Assembly: GCA_964551545.1 (NCBI GenBank)
Contig: CAZKCT010000001.1
Location: 1 to 64,000 of the forward strand
Direction of reading: 5' to 3'
DNA from: Thiopontia sp964551545
Lineage (GTDB): Bacteria > Pseudomonadota > Gammaproteobacteria > GCF-002020875
Length of the DNA stretch: 64,000 nt
Of the stretch, positions 7,466-17,024 are shown one piece after another. Positions within the stretch are counted from its first letter, which is position 1. The number at the start of each line of letters is the position of its first letter. Below the pieces are notes generated by a model. It saw only the letters and a program-made list of their open reading frames with translations. It did no database searches and had not been told where the DNA came from. A program made the translations under genes and the position numbers.

Positions 7466-9919
7466 ATGGAAGAGCAGTACAACCCGCAACAGATCGAGCA
7501 GCAGGCGCAGGATTTCTGGGCTGAGAATGAGACTTTTCTGGCAAAAGAGGACCCCAATAAGGAGAAGTTCTACTGCCTTTCCATGTTTCCTTACCCCAGT
7601 GGCAAGCTCCATATGGGGCACGTCCGCAACTACACGATCGGTGATGTAATCTCCCGCTTCCAGCGTATGCAGGGAAAGAGTGTACTGCAGCCAATGGGAT
7701 GGGATGCCTTTGGTCTGCCAGCGGAGAATGCGGCGATCAAGAACAAGGTGCCACCGGCAGAGTGGACCTATGCCAACATGAATGAGATGCGAGGGCAGCT
7801 GCAGCGCCTCGGCTACGGTTATGACTGGTCACGTGAGATCGCCACCTGTCGCCCCGAGTACTACCGCTGGGAGCAGTGGATGTTTACCCGCCTACTGGAG
7901 AAGGGGCTGGTCTATAAGAAGAATGCGGTGGTCAACTGGGATCCGGTGGATCAGACTGTTCTTGCTAATGAGCAGGTGGTGGATGGTTGCGGTTGGCGTT
8001 CCGGTGCGGTGGTCGAGCGACGTGAAATTCCGCAGTGGTTTATGAAGATCACCGACTATGCTGACGAACTACTGCATGGTCTTGATAAGCTCGACGGCTG
8101 GCCCGAAGCGGTACGCACCATGCAGGCCAACTGGATCGGTCGCTCTGAGGGGCTGGAGCTGCAGTTCGGTACCGAGTCTGGTGAGCCGTTAACCGTATTT
8201 ACAACTCGCCCCGACACCCTGATGGGGGTCACCTATGTCGCAGTGGCGGCAGAGCATCCGCTGGCGGTTGAGGCAGCCAAGAGCAATCCAGAGCTACAGG
8301 CGTTTCTCGAAGAGTGCTCCAAGATGGAGACCTCAGAGGCGGCGATGGAGACGATGGAGAAGAAGGGGATGGCGCTCGGTACGACCGTCGCTCATCCGGT
8401 TACGGGTGAGGCAGTATCCGTTTGGGTCGCCAATTTTGTGTTGATGGGCTACGGTACTGGTGCGGTGATGGCGGTGCCAGCACATGACCAGCGTGATTGG
8501 GAGTTTGCCACCAATTATGGCGTCGAGATCAAACCAGTCATTCGTCCTGCAGATGCGGATCGTGCTGATGTGAGTGAAGCGGCCTATACAGAGAAAGGCG
8601 TGCTCTACAACTCTGCGCAGTTTGATGGGCTTGATTTCAAGGGGGCTTTTAACGCGATTGCCGATTATCTTGAAGGAGAGAGCAAGGGCGAACGCAAGGT
8701 GAACTACCGTCTGCGTGACTGGGGCGTCTCCCGTCAACGCTACTGGGGTTGCCCCATTCCGGTGGTCAACTGTCTAAGTTGTGGTGCAGTGCCGGTCCCA
8801 GAAGAGCAGCTTCCTGTTGTACTGCCGGAAGAGGTCGACTTTGATGGGGTGGGTTCACCGATCAAGAAGATGCCGGAATTTTACGAGACCAGTTGTCCCA
8901 AGTGTGGCGGTGCAGCAGAGCGTGAGACTGACACCTTTGACACCTTTATGGAGTCCTCCTGGTACTACGCCCGTTATGCCAGCCGTGATCAGGAAAATGC
9001 GATGCTGGATGGGCGCGCCAACTACTGGGCACCGGTCGATCAATACGTGGGTGGCGTAGAGCATGCAATTCTTCATCTGCTCTATGCTCGCTTCTACCAC
9101 AAGCTGCTGCGTGATGAGGGGCTGGTTAACTCGGATGAACCCTTCACCAACCTGCTGACGCAAGGGATGGTGCTGAAGGATGGGGCGAAGATGTCCAAGT
9201 CCAAAGGCAATACGGTTGATCCGCAGGAGTTGATCGACCGCTATGGTGCTGATACCGTGCGCCTCTTTATCATGTTTGCGGCGCCGCCGGAGCAGTCACT
9301 GGAGTGGTCTGACTCCGGGGTAGAGGGGGCGTACCGTTTCCTCAAACGGGTATGGCGACTGGTTCATGCTCATGTGGAGGCGGGCGTGGTCTCTGCGTGC
9401 GATAGCAGTGAAGGGCTGAGTGAAGAGCAGAAAGCGATCCGTCGTGCGCTGCACCAGACCATCCAGAAGGTAGGGGATGATATTGGTCGTCGCATGACTT
9501 TCAATACTGCGATTGCAGCGGTGATGGAGTTGACCAACCGCCTCTCTAAATTCGAAGATGACTCTGAGCAGGGGCGTGCAGTCATGCAGGAGGCGCTGGA
9601 GGCGATGGCATTGATGCTCTCTCCCATGGTGCCCCACCTCTCGCATCAACTCTGGTCCGCACTTGGACAGCAGGGTGCTGTGGTGGATGTGGCGTGGCCC
9701 GCGTTTGATGAGTCTGCGCTGGTGAAAGAGAGCCAGACCATGGTGGTCCAGGTCAATGGTAAGCTGCGCGCCAAGCTGGAGGTTGCCGTCAATGCCGCCA
9801 AGGATGAGGTGGAGACGCAGGCGCTGAATGATGAAAATGTGCAGCGTTTTATTGAGGGCAAACAGCTAGTTAAGGTCATTGTAGTGCCCGGTAAGCTGGT
9901 CAACCTTGTGGTAAAGTAG
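7466..9919 (+). CDS. leuS: leucyl-tRNA synthetase
   Basis: Class I aminoacyl-tRNA synthetase charging tRNA-Leu. The HIGH-equivalent motif is in YPSGKLHMGHVRNY near the N-terminus and KMSKSKGNTVDP is the KMSKS loop. The large CP1 editing domain lies between them, with the typical TTRPDTLMG. I place the start at ATG 7466 (MEEQYNPQQIE), which matches the family N-terminus; ATG 7451, five codons upstream, is an equally readable alternative with GGA spaced 6 nt. The length of about 817 residues is below the usual 860, mostly in loops. It starts the leuS-lptE-holA cluster. Confidence 0.97.
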   Translation: MEEQYNPQQIEQQAQDFWAENETFLAKEDPNKEKFYCLSMFPYPSGKLHMGHVRNYTIGDVISRFQRMQGKSVLQPMGWDAFGLPAENAAIKNKVPPAEWTYANMNEMRGQLQRLGYGYDWSREIATCRPEYYRWEQWMFTRLLEKGLVYKKNAVVNWDPVDQTVLANEQVVDGCGWRSGAVVERREIPQWFMKITDYADELLHGLDKLDGWPEAVRTMQANWIGRSEGLELQFGTESGEPLTVFTTRPDTLMGVTYVAVAAEHPLAVEAAKSNPELQAFLEECSKMETSEAAMETMEKKGMALGTTVAHPVTGEAVSVWVANFVLMGYGTGAVMAVPAHDQRDWEFATNYGVEIKPVIRPADADRADVSEAAYTEKGVLYNSAQFDGLDFKGAFNAIADYLEGESKGERKVNYRLRDWGVSRQRYWGCPIPVVNCLSCGAVPVPEEQLPVVLPEEVDFDGVGSPIKKMPEFYETSCPKCGGAAERETDTFDTFMESSWYYARYASRDQENAMLDGRANYWAPVDQYVGGVEHAILHLLYARFYHKLLRDEGLVNSDEPFTNLLTQGMVLKDGAKMSKSKGNTVDPQELIDRYGADTVRLFIMFAAPPEQSLEWSDSGVEGAYRFLKRVWRLVHAHVEAGVVSACDSSEGLSEEQKAIRRALHQTIQKVGDDIGRRMTFNTAIAAVMELTNRLSKFEDDSEQGRAVMQEALEAMALMLSPMVPHLSHQLWSALGQQGAVVDVAWPAFDESALVKESQTMVVQVNGKLRAKLEVAVNAAKDEVETQALNDENVQRFIEGKQLVKVIVVPGKLVNLVVK

Positions 9920-9947
9920 TCCCATTCATCAATTCAGGTATAGATTT

Positions 9948-10439
9948 ATGAAAAGCATCAAGACGACTCTCCTCACCGCTCTGCTGACATTGACCCTGTT
10001 GCAAGGGTGCGGATTCCATCTGCGTGGTGTCGTGCAATTGCCAGAGATGATGGGGGCAACCTGGGTGAGTGGCTCTGGTGTCTCCACTGATCTACTGGAT
10101 GCAGTGAAAGCGTCCGTGCGAAATAGTAACGGCGGGATTGCTTCCTCAGCCTCTGCTGCAACGGCGGTGTTGGCGCTGAGTGGAGAGCAATTCTCTCGCC
10201 GAGTGGCAACGGTTGGTAGTGATGGCAAGGTGAGTGAGTATCAGTTGAACTATCAACTGGATTGGACGCTGAGCGAGAAGGGGGGAGAGGTGTTGCGTGA
10301 GGGAACGCTAAAGCAGCGTGAGAACTATCAGTACAGTGCGAATGAGGTGTTGGGCAAGAGTCAGGAAGAGGGTTACTTGCGCGGCGTGATGGTTCGTGCA
10401 GCAACTCGTGACCTGATGCGGGCACTGCGCCAGCGTTGA
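9948..10439 (+). CDS. lptE: LPS assembly lipoprotein LptE
   Basis: Outer-membrane lipoprotein that plugs LptD and helps insert lipopolysaccharide. It has 163 residues with a lipoprotein signal peptide ending in LLQGC, so Cys21 is the acylation site, followed by GFHLRG, which is characteristic of LptE. The position between leuS and holA is the standard one. The protein is probably acylated by the Lnt encoded near the start of this window. Confidence 0.92.
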   Translation: MKSIKTTLLTALLTLTLLQGCGFHLRGVVQLPEMMGATWVSGSGVSTDLLDAVKASVRNSNGGIASSASAATAVLALSGEQFSRRVATVGSDGKVSEYQLNYQLDWTLSEKGGEVLREGTLKQRENYQYSANEVLGKSQEEGYLRGVMVRAATRDLMRALRQR

Positions 10440-10452
10440 TCGAGGCACCTTT

Positions 10453-11457
10453 GTGAAGCTGCGGCCAGAGCAACTGCCGGGGCAACTCAAACGGGGGCTG
10501 GCCCCCGTCTATCTTTTGAGTGGTGATGAGCCGTTGCTATTGCAGGAGGCCGCCGCTCAAATTGTCGAAACCGCACGTAACAGTGGCTTTGAAGAACGCT
10601 CGATCCTCACGGTCGATAGTGGATTTCACTGGTCTGAACTGTTGGAAGAGCGGGCAGCGCTCTCCTTGTTTGCAGAACAGAAGGTGGTTGATCTGCGGAT
10701 GCCAAGTGGCAAGCCAGGCAAGGAGGGAGGGGCGGCGTTGACCGACTGGTGTCAGCAGCCCCCGGATGACAAGATATTGCTGGTTCGTTCGGGAAAGCTG
10801 GATGGATCCTCGCAGAGGTCAAAATGGTTCAAGGCCGTTGAGCAGGCGGGGGTGGTGGTGCAGATCTGGCCGCTGGAGCTGCGGCAGATTCCTCGCTGGA
10901 TCATGCAGCGAATGCAGATGGCGGGGATTAGTGCGACCCCCGGTGCTGCAGCGCTGATTGCGGAACGGGTTGAGGGAAATCTGCTGGCGGCAGTACAGGA
11001 GATTGAAAAGCTATCACTATTGGTTGATCCAGGGCAGCAGGTGGATGAGGCTCTGGTGATGCAGCTGGTGGCAGATAGTGCCCGTTTTGATCCCTTTCAA
11101 TTGACCGATGCGATGTTGGCTGGAGAACGTGGGCGTGCGCTACGAATTCTTTATGGGTTGAGAGAGGAGGGGACAGCCATTCAGGTGGTGTTGTGGGCGG
11201 TCGTGCGGGACCTGCGAGAGTTGGCGGCGATCGGAGGTGAGGCGCAGTTGGCACGACACAAGCCACTGGAATATATTCCAGCGCCACTGTGGAAGCGAAG
11301 AATCCCACTGTTTGCGGCGATCTTGCGGCGCTTGCGTCCACAGCAAATTGAGCGTCTGGTTCGTCGTGCGGCAGAGATCGATCGTGCTGGTAAGGGGATG
11401 GCGGAAGGCGATCCGTGGGCAGGGCTGGAGTCCCTGATTGTACAGGCCACTGCGTAA
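10453..11457 (+). CDS. holA: DNA polymerase III delta subunit
   Basis: Delta subunit of the clamp-loader complex, which opens the beta clamp. 334 residues, with the family N-terminus (PVYLLSGDEPLLLQEAAAQI) and the central EIEKLSLL and FQLTDAMLAGERGRALRIL segments. The start is GTG at 10453. It follows lptE by 13 bp and ends the leuS-lptE-holA run; a 5-bp hairpin (CCTCT/AGAGG, 11470-11483) just after the stop may be a weak terminator. Confidence 0.95.
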   Translation: MKLRPEQLPGQLKRGLAPVYLLSGDEPLLLQEAAAQIVETARNSGFEERSILTVDSGFHWSELLEERAALSLFAEQKVVDLRMPSGKPGKEGGAALTDWCQQPPDDKILLVRSGKLDGSSQRSKWFKAVEQAGVVVQIWPLELRQIPRWIMQRMQMAGISATPGAAALIAERVEGNLLAAVQEIEKLSLLVDPGQQVDEALVMQLVADSARFDPFQLTDAMLAGERGRALRILYGLREEGTAIQVVLWAVVRDLRELAAIGGEAQLARHKPLEYIPAPLWKRRIPLFAAILRRLRPQQIERLVRRAAEIDRAGKGMAEGDPWAGLESLIVQATA

Positions 11458-11573
11458 TGGCAATTTTCCTCTATAGAGAGGATTGAATAACTTTTGTTTT
11501 CAATGAGTTCTGGGTGTGGATAATGGCGCCCTATTGACCATTTTCAGTTGTACAACCTTTAAGGGCAGAGGCT

Positions 11574-12077
11574 GTGGGCGATCGATTTACCTGTGCAGTG
11601 GTGACCTTTAACGATGGGACCAAGTGCCACTATACGGAGGTTCGTCGTGGCGGCCTATCGATGTCGAGCCGTGGTGCTCGCATTGCGCTGACCATGCTCG
11701 ATGGCTCTATTCGCTATCTGGAAGAGAGCAACAGCGTGATGATGGTCGATGATTACTGGCTGAGTGAACATCATGACCTGATTTCCCCGGATCCAGAGAG
11801 TGTGCGAGGCCCTACACCTGGGCCGTGGTGGGTAGATGCTACGGGTGCTGTGGTGGCTGGTGATCTTGGCCACTATCGTGTTATCGCGGATACTCATGTT
11901 TCCAATGTACCGGAGTCGCAGTGCTCAGCCAATGCAGAACTTATGGCTCAGGCGCAGCAGATGAAAGTATTGCTGAATGCATTTGTTGAATGCTCCCATC
12001 ACAACAAGTCTATGCGTACTTGTGTGCCCTCAGAGCTACTGCGACAGAGTGAGCAGGTGATCGAGACGCTGCGCTGA
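11574..12077 (+). CDS. unknown 167-residue protein with phage-type GPW...NA.L..QAQ segment
   Basis: I do not recognise a named family. The start is GTG 11574 behind GGGCAGAGG. Residues 1-65 are a charged beta-rich segment. From about residue 78 the sequence reads PTPGPWWVD..., HYRVIADT..., then SANAELMAQAQQMKVLLNAF, which resembles the short phage and prophage proteins ending NARLIAAAPELLEAL. That likeness is from memory of the pattern, not from a search. There is no signal peptide or membrane segment. The gene stands alone between holA and modA, so its role cannot be read from its neighbours. Confidence 0.65.
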   Translation: MGDRFTCAVVTFNDGTKCHYTEVRRGGLSMSSRGARIALTMLDGSIRYLEESNSVMMVDDYWLSEHHDLISPDPESVRGPTPGPWWVDATGAVVAGDLGHYRVIADTHVSNVPESQCSANAELMAQAQQMKVLLNAFVECSHHNKSMRTCVPSELLRQSEQVIETLR

Positions 12078-12131
12078 CCAGAATTCCATGAACGGCACCA
12101 AACCGACGTCGTGTTGGTTAGAATAGGGGCC

Positions 12132-12926
12132 ATGAATGGCGATAGGTGCAGGGTGATCGTGGGGCAAACGAAGCGAAATCGAGGCGGTCGATGGTGGGCG
12201 ATGATTGCGCTCTACCTGTTCGGACCCTCCCTCTCCGTTGCGGAAGAGATTCGAGTCGCGGTTGCCAGTAATTTTGCGGAGCCGCTACGGATACTTTCAC
12301 ATCAGTTTGAGCAGCAGAGCGGCCATAGTGTGGTGCTGGTGGTTGGGTCCACAGGAAAACACTACGCGCAGATTCTCCATGGCGCCCCATTTGATGCCTT
12401 CTTTGCGGCAGATCGTCGACGACCGAAATTGCTGGAGCAGTCGGGAGAGGCGGTGGCGGGGAGCCGATTCACCTATGCGGTGGGTCAAGTGGTATTGTGG
12501 AGTCCGCAGCCTGGTCTGGTGGACTCGACAGCCGAGGTGTTGAATCAGGGTGTATTTCGCCATCTGGCCATTGCCAATCCCAAATTGGCGCCCTATGGGC
12601 GAGCGGCTGAGGAAGTTCTGCGTGCGCGGGGACAGTGGGAGAGATTGCGTCGGCAGATGGTGCGCGGGGAGAACATCGGCCAGACCTATCAATTTGTAAA
12701 GAGCGGCAATGCACCGCTCGGATTTGTCGCCTATTCACAACTGAAGCGTCCCGGTACACCCATCGAGGGTTCCTGGTGGGAGCCTCCACAGTCGCTCTAT
12801 CAACCAATTGAACAACAAGCGGTGCTATTGAGCGAGAAGAGGGCAGCTCGACAGTTTCTCTCTTTTATTCAGCGTGATCCGATAAAGAGGCAGATTGAGT
12901 CATTTGGTTATGGGAGTATTCAATGA
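12132..12926 (+). CDS. modA: molybdate-binding periplasmic protein ModA
   Basis: Substrate-binding protein of the molybdate ABC transporter. After a long basic N-terminus and hydrophobic signal segment (WWAMIALYLFGPSLSVAEE) it shows IRVAVASNFAEPL, VLVVGSTGKHYAQILHGAPFDAFFAADRRRP and IANPKLAPYGRAAEEVL, all typical of ModA. I chose ATG 12132; a GTG at 12111 is in frame. No Shine-Dalgarno precedes the ATG, and TAGAAT sits 7 nt upstream. The stop overlaps modB by ATGA. Confidence 0.93.
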   Translation: MNGDRCRVIVGQTKRNRGGRWWAMIALYLFGPSLSVAEEIRVAVASNFAEPLRILSHQFEQQSGHSVVLVVGSTGKHYAQILHGAPFDAFFAADRRRPKLLEQSGEAVAGSRFTYAVGQVVLWSPQPGLVDSTAEVLNQGVFRHLAIANPKLAPYGRAAEEVLRARGQWERLRRQMVRGENIGQTYQFVKSGNAPLGFVAYSQLKRPGTPIEGSWWEPPQSLYQPIEQQAVLLSEKRAARQFLSFIQRDPIKRQIESFGYGSIQ

Positions 12927-13600
12927 GTCCTGATGATATCCAGGCGCTATGGGTGACCTTGAAGTTGGCGGCGGTAACGACCATCGTATTGCTGCTGGTT
13001 GGAACACCATTGGCGTGGTGGTTGGCGCGGACTCGCTGGAGATACAAGTTTCTACTGGAGGCGGTGGTGGCATTGCCATTGGTGCTGCCGCCAACTGTCC
13101 TTGGTTTCTATCTGCTGATTGCGCTTGGCCCCAATGGTCCGATCGGAGGTGTGATGGAGACGTTGGGAGGTGCATCCCTTGCCTTTACCTTTAGTGGATT
13201 GGTGATTGGGTCGGTCTTTTACACCTTCCCTTTTGTGGTGCAGCCGCTGCAGAATGCCTTTGCGGCGATAGGAGATCGCCCATTGGAGATTGCGGCCACA
13301 CTAGGAGCCTCGCCAATCGACCGCTTCTGGAGCGTTGCAGTTCCGCTGGCGCGCCCCGGATTCCTCACCGCAGCGGTGCTTGGTTTCGCCCATACCTTGG
13401 GGGAGTTCGGTGTCGTGCTGATGATTGGTGGCAATATCCCTGGTTCAACTCAGGTGTTGTCGATCGCCATTTATGATCATGTGGAGGCGTTGGAGTATCA
13501 GCAGGCTCACTGGATCTCTGGTGGACTGCTGCTCTTATCGTTCCTGATGCTGATGGCAGTCTACGCCTTCAATCGCCGCTTCTCGGTGGTGCGCCCATGA
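12923..13600 (+). CDS. modB: molybdate ABC transporter permease ModB
   Basis: A 225-residue inner-membrane permease with about five or six transmembrane segments. The cytoplasmic EAA-type loop EIAATLGASPIDRFWSVAVPLARPGF contacts the ModC ATPase, and LGEFGVVLMIGGNIPGSTQ is the molybdate/sulfate permease signature. It overlaps modA and modC by 4 bp each, so the three are one translationally coupled operon. Confidence 0.95.
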   Translation: MSPDDIQALWVTLKLAAVTTIVLLLVGTPLAWWLARTRWRYKFLLEAVVALPLVLPPTVLGFYLLIALGPNGPIGGVMETLGGASLAFTFSGLVIGSVFYTFPFVVQPLQNAFAAIGDRPLEIAATLGASPIDRFWSVAVPLARPGFLTAAVLGFAHTLGEFGVVLMIGGNIPGSTQVLSIAIYDHVEALEYQQAHWISGGLLLLSFLMLMAVYAFNRRFSVVRP

Positions 13601-14673
13601 GTCACACGGATATTGAGTTTCGCTTTCAGGTGGAACGGAATGGATTTCAGCTGGATGTGGAGGAGACCATTCCTGGTCGTGGGGTGACGGCCCTATTTGG
13701 CCCCTCCGGGTGTGGCAAGACCACACTGCTGCGGGCCATTGCTGGTCTGGATCACTATCCCGGGGGGCTGCTTCGCGTTGGAGACTCTATTTGGCAGGAT
13801 GGACAGCGCTTTCTCCCCACGCATCAACGGCCATTGGGGGTTGTCTTTCAGCAGCCAGGGCTTTTCAGCCATCTGACGGTGGAGGAAAATCTACAGTATG
13901 GATTGAAGCGCCTCGATCCAGAGATGCGTAAGGTTTCGCTACAGCAGGCGGTGGATCTGTTGGGGATTGACCACCTACTGGAGCGCAGACCCGATCAGCT
14001 CTCTGGTGGAGAGCAGCAGCGGGTGGCGATTGCTCGTGCCTTGGCAGTCAGTCCTCAAATGTTGCTGTTGGATGAGCCATTGGCTGCGCTGGATCAGCGG
14101 CGCAAGCAGGAGATTCTCCCCTATCTTGAATCTCTCCACCGGGAGCTGGAGATTCCGGTGCTCTATGTTAGCCACTCCAGAGATGAGGTGGCACGTCTGG
14201 CAGACCATCTGCTGTTGCTGGAGGCGGGTCAGATTGTTGCTGCAGGAGCAATGGAGGATATCTTCTCTCGGCTGGACCTCTCGATCGCCCATGAGGCGGA
14301 TACCGCAACAGTGATCGAGGCGGCGGTTGCGGAACGGGATGAGGATTTTGGCTTGACGCTGCTCGATTCTCCCGGTGGGCGTTTTACTGTGAGCTGCAAT
14401 CAGTGCGAAAGAGGGGATCAGGTGCGGTTGCAGATTCTGGCGCGGGATGTGAGCCTGACGCTGGAACGCCAAAAAGGGACCAGTATTCTCAATATTTTCC
14501 CGGTCACAGTGGAGCAGATGGTGGAGGATGGAGTGGCGCAGATGATGGTGCGTGTGCGGCTCGGAGAGGTCCCACTGTTAGTGAAGATTACCCGCAAATC
14601 GGCGACTGAGCTGGCGCTGCAGCCGGGAAAGGCGCTATTTGCCCAGGTGAAGAGTGTGGCACTGCTGAGCTGA
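13597..14673 (+). CDS. modC: molybdate ABC transporter ATPase ModC
   Basis: ATP-binding subunit of 358 residues. Walker A is GPSGCGKTT, the Q-loop lies in VFQQPGLF, the signature is LSGGEQQRVAIARAL and Walker B is LLLDEPLAALD. The C-terminal 70 residues form a MOP/TOBE-type oxyanion-binding domain (QVRLQILARDVSL...TSILNIFPVTV). This domain lets ModC sense molybdate and limit uptake in characterised homologues. No modE regulator and no clear ModE operator were seen in the 55 bp before modA. Confidence 0.95.
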   Translation: MSHTDIEFRFQVERNGFQLDVEETIPGRGVTALFGPSGCGKTTLLRAIAGLDHYPGGLLRVGDSIWQDGQRFLPTHQRPLGVVFQQPGLFSHLTVEENLQYGLKRLDPEMRKVSLQQAVDLLGIDHLLERRPDQLSGGEQQRVAIARALAVSPQMLLLDEPLAALDQRRKQEILPYLESLHRELEIPVLYVSHSRDEVARLADHLLLLEAGQIVAAGAMEDIFSRLDLSIAHEADTATVIEAAVAERDEDFGLTLLDSPGGRFTVSCNQCERGDQVRLQILARDVSLTLERQKGTSILNIFPVTVEQMVEDGVAQMMVRVRLGEVPLLVKITRKSATELALQPGKALFAQVKSVALLS

Positions 14674-14773
14674 TCGATTTGAGGTGCCGCTGGGTGGGTT
14701 GCAGGCGCGGTGTTGGGTCGCAGATATCAAAGATCATGTTAAGCTAGCCCGGTTCCAAACGAGGATGGTAGAA

Positions 14774-16030
14774 ATGGATATCAAACAATACATGACTCAG
14801 GTGGGAGAGCAGGCGCGTGCCGCCTCCCGAGCAATGGCTCGTGCCGAGACCACGCGCAAGAATCGTGCGCTGGAGCTGATCGCTGATCTGCTGGAGCGGT
14901 CGATGGCGCCCCTTCTGGAAGAGAATCGGAAGGATCTCGAGGCCGGGGAGCAGCGGGGGTTGGATGCGGCCCTGCTGGATCGATTGGCGCTCAATGAAGA
15001 GCGGGTCAACGGGATGGCAGAGGGGCTGCGACAGATTGCAACACTGCCCGATCCAGTGGGTGAGGTGAGTGATCTCAACTATCGCCCCTCCGGCATTCAG
15101 GTCGGTAAGATGAGGGTGCCGCTAGGGGTGATCGGGATCATCTATGAGTCGCGCCCCAATGTGACGGCCGATGCGGCGGCGCTCTGCCTGAAGTCAGGGA
15201 ATGCGGCGATCTTGCGTGGTGGATCGGAGGCGTTTCACTCCAATCAGGCGATTGCTAAGTTGATCCATCAAGGGTTGGCTGATGCAGGGCTGCCTGCCGA
15301 TGCGGTGCAGGTGGTGGAGACGGCGGATCGTGAGGCGGTGGGAGAGTTGATCACCATGAGTCGCTATGTGGATGTGATCATTCCACGCGGCGGTAAGGGG
15401 CTGATTGAGCGTATTTCTGAAGGGGCACGGATTCCAGTGATCAAGCACCTGAACGGGATCTGCCATGTCTATATTGATGATCAGGCCGACCAGCAGAAGG
15501 CGATCGATATTGCCTACAACGCCAAAACGCATCGCTATGGGGTCTGTAATGCGATGGAAACGTTATTAGTGGCAGAGGGCGTGGCTGCCGATGTGCTACC
15601 GCCACTGGCCGACCAGTATCGAGCTGAAGGAGTGGAGCTGCGCGGCTGTGCGCGGACGCAGCAGACTCTCTCCGATGTGGTGGCTGCAACTGATGAAGAT
15701 TGGGATGAGGAGTATCTGGCTCCGGTCCTCTCGATCCGTATAGTGGCCGATATTGATGCGGCAATGGATCATATTCACCGTCACAGCTCAGGACATACGG
15801 AATCGATTGTGACCGAGAGTTACAGTCAGGCGCGTCGCTTTATGGCAGAGGTTGATTCCAGCTCGGTGATGGTCAACGCTTCCACCCGTTTTGCTGATGG
15901 CTTTGAGTATGGGCTGGGCGCCGAGATCGGCATCAGTACTGACAAGATTCATGTGCGTGGTCCCGTGGGGCTGGAGGGGCTCACCTCTCAGAAGTTTATC
16001 GTCCTGGGAGATGGCCACATCCGCCAGTAG
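14774..16030 (+). CDS. proA: gamma-glutamyl phosphate reductase
   Basis: NADPH-dependent reduction of gamma-glutamyl phosphate, the second step of proline synthesis. 418 residues, the normal length. Recognisable segments are VPLGVIGIIYESRPNVT, ALCLKSGNAAILRGGSEA, the active-site Cys in YGVCNAMETLLV and the C-terminal RGPVGLEGLTSQKF. I chose ATG 14774 (MDIKQYM) behind GAGG; the frame is open upstream, but those residues are outside the family. The stop is followed directly by the nadD ATG. proB is not in the window. Confidence 0.96.
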   Translation: MDIKQYMTQVGEQARAASRAMARAETTRKNRALELIADLLERSMAPLLEENRKDLEAGEQRGLDAALLDRLALNEERVNGMAEGLRQIATLPDPVGEVSDLNYRPSGIQVGKMRVPLGVIGIIYESRPNVTADAAALCLKSGNAAILRGGSEAFHSNQAIAKLIHQGLADAGLPADAVQVVETADREAVGELITMSRYVDVIIPRGGKGLIERISEGARIPVIKHLNGICHVYIDDQADQQKAIDIAYNAKTHRYGVCNAMETLLVAEGVAADVLPPLADQYRAEGVELRGCARTQQTLSDVVAATDEDWDEEYLAPVLSIRIVADIDAAMDHIHRHSSGHTESIVTESYSQARRFMAEVDSSSVMVNASTRFADGFEYGLGAEIGISTDKIHVRGPVGLEGLTSQKFIVLGDGHIRQ

Positions 16031-16678
16031 ATGAAACCTATCGGGATTCTCGGCGGGACGTTTGACCCCGTTCATTTCGGTCACTTGCGTCCTGCGCTGG
16101 AGGTGTGTGAGCAGGCGGATTTGGACCATGTGCGGGTTATTCCGAGTCGGGTGCCGGTCCATCGTCCACAGCCTGTTGCGCCACTGGAGCAGCGCATTGA
16201 GTGGCTGCAGCAGGTGTGTGATTCGGTTCCACAGTTCCAGCTCGATCTGCGAGAGGTGGAGCGTGAGACCCCCTCATGGATGGTGGTGACGCTGGAGTCA
16301 CTGCATCGATCATTTCCAGGTCATCCGCTCTGTCTGATTCTAGGGATGGATGCCTTTCTGCAGATTGAACAGTGGCACCGTTGGCAGGTGCTGTTTGAAT
16401 ATGCTCATTTGGTGGTCACTCAGCGCCCTAGCTTCCAGCCTCCAGCAGAGGGGGGGGTTGCGGCGTTGTTGCATCAGAAAGAGGGGGAGATCGCGGACCT
16501 TTGTCGTCTGCCAGAGCAAGGCGGCGGAGGGGTAATCGTTCGTCTGCCGGTCACGCAGCTGGAAATCTCGGCGACAGCCATTCGTCAGGCGGTGGCTGTA
16601 GGAGGGGAGCCGCGATTCCTGTTGCCTGATACAATTTACCCATCCGTTATAGAACAGTATTCACAGATAGAAGATTAA
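16031..16678 (+). CDS. nadD: nicotinate-mononucleotide adenylyltransferase
   Basis: Forms deamido-NAD from nicotinate mononucleotide and ATP in NAD synthesis. 215 residues with GGTFDPVHFGHLR, the nucleotidyltransferase HxGH-type motif, at residues 7-19 and the C-terminal ISATAIRQ motif. The start codon follows the proA stop with no spacer. It leads into rsfS and rlmH, the common gammaproteobacterial order. Confidence 0.96.
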   Translation: MKPIGILGGTFDPVHFGHLRPALEVCEQADLDHVRVIPSRVPVHRPQPVAPLEQRIEWLQQVCDSVPQFQLDLREVERETPSWMVVTLESLHRSFPGHPLCLILGMDAFLQIEQWHRWQVLFEYAHLVVTQRPSFQPPAEGGVAALLHQKEGEIADLCRLPEQGGGGVIVRLPVTQLEISATAIRQAVAVGGEPRFLLPDTIYPSVIEQYSQIED

Positions 16679-16682
16679 AAGC

Positions 16683-17024
16683 ATGTTAACCGTTGATGAG
16701 CTGGAACAGCTGGCGATTGCCGCCATTGAGGAATTGAAGGGAAATGATATTACCGTGGTCGATGTCTCGGAGATGACCGATGTGACCAGCCGGCTGGTGA
16801 TTGCCAGTGGGACCTCCAGTCGCCATGTGCGTTCGCTGGCTGAGAGTGTGGCGATGGAGGCCAAGCGTGCAGAGAACCCACCGCTGGGCCGTGAGGGGGA
16901 GGACTCTGGTGAGTGGGTGTTGATTGATCTGGGAGAAATTGTGGTTCACATCATGCTGCCGGAGACGCGCGACTACTACAATCTCGAAAAGTTCTGGCAG
17001 GAATTCAAGCGCGAAGAGTCGTGA
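16683..17024 (+). CDS. rsfS: ribosomal silencing factor RsfS
   Basis: A 113-residue RsfS/YbeB/Iojap-family protein. It binds L14 on the 50S subunit and blocks subunit joining when nutrients are short. The segments VVDVSEMTDVTSRLVIASGTSSRHVRSLAE and GEWVLIDLGEIVVHIMLPETRDYYNLEKFW are diagnostic. It begins 4 bp after nadD and ends in a GTGA overlap with rlmH. Confidence 0.96.
   Translation: MLTVDELEQLAIAAIEELKGNDITVVDVSEMTDVTSRLVIASGTSSRHVRSLAESVAMEAKRAENPPLGREGEDSGEWVLIDLGEIVVHIMLPETRDYYNLEKFWQEFKREES

Noticed and set aside
12096..12131. ModE operator or molybdenum-cofactor leader before modA
   Set aside because: No ATCGYTATAT-type palindrome or long structured leader fits in the 54 bp between the upstream stop codon and the modA ATG.
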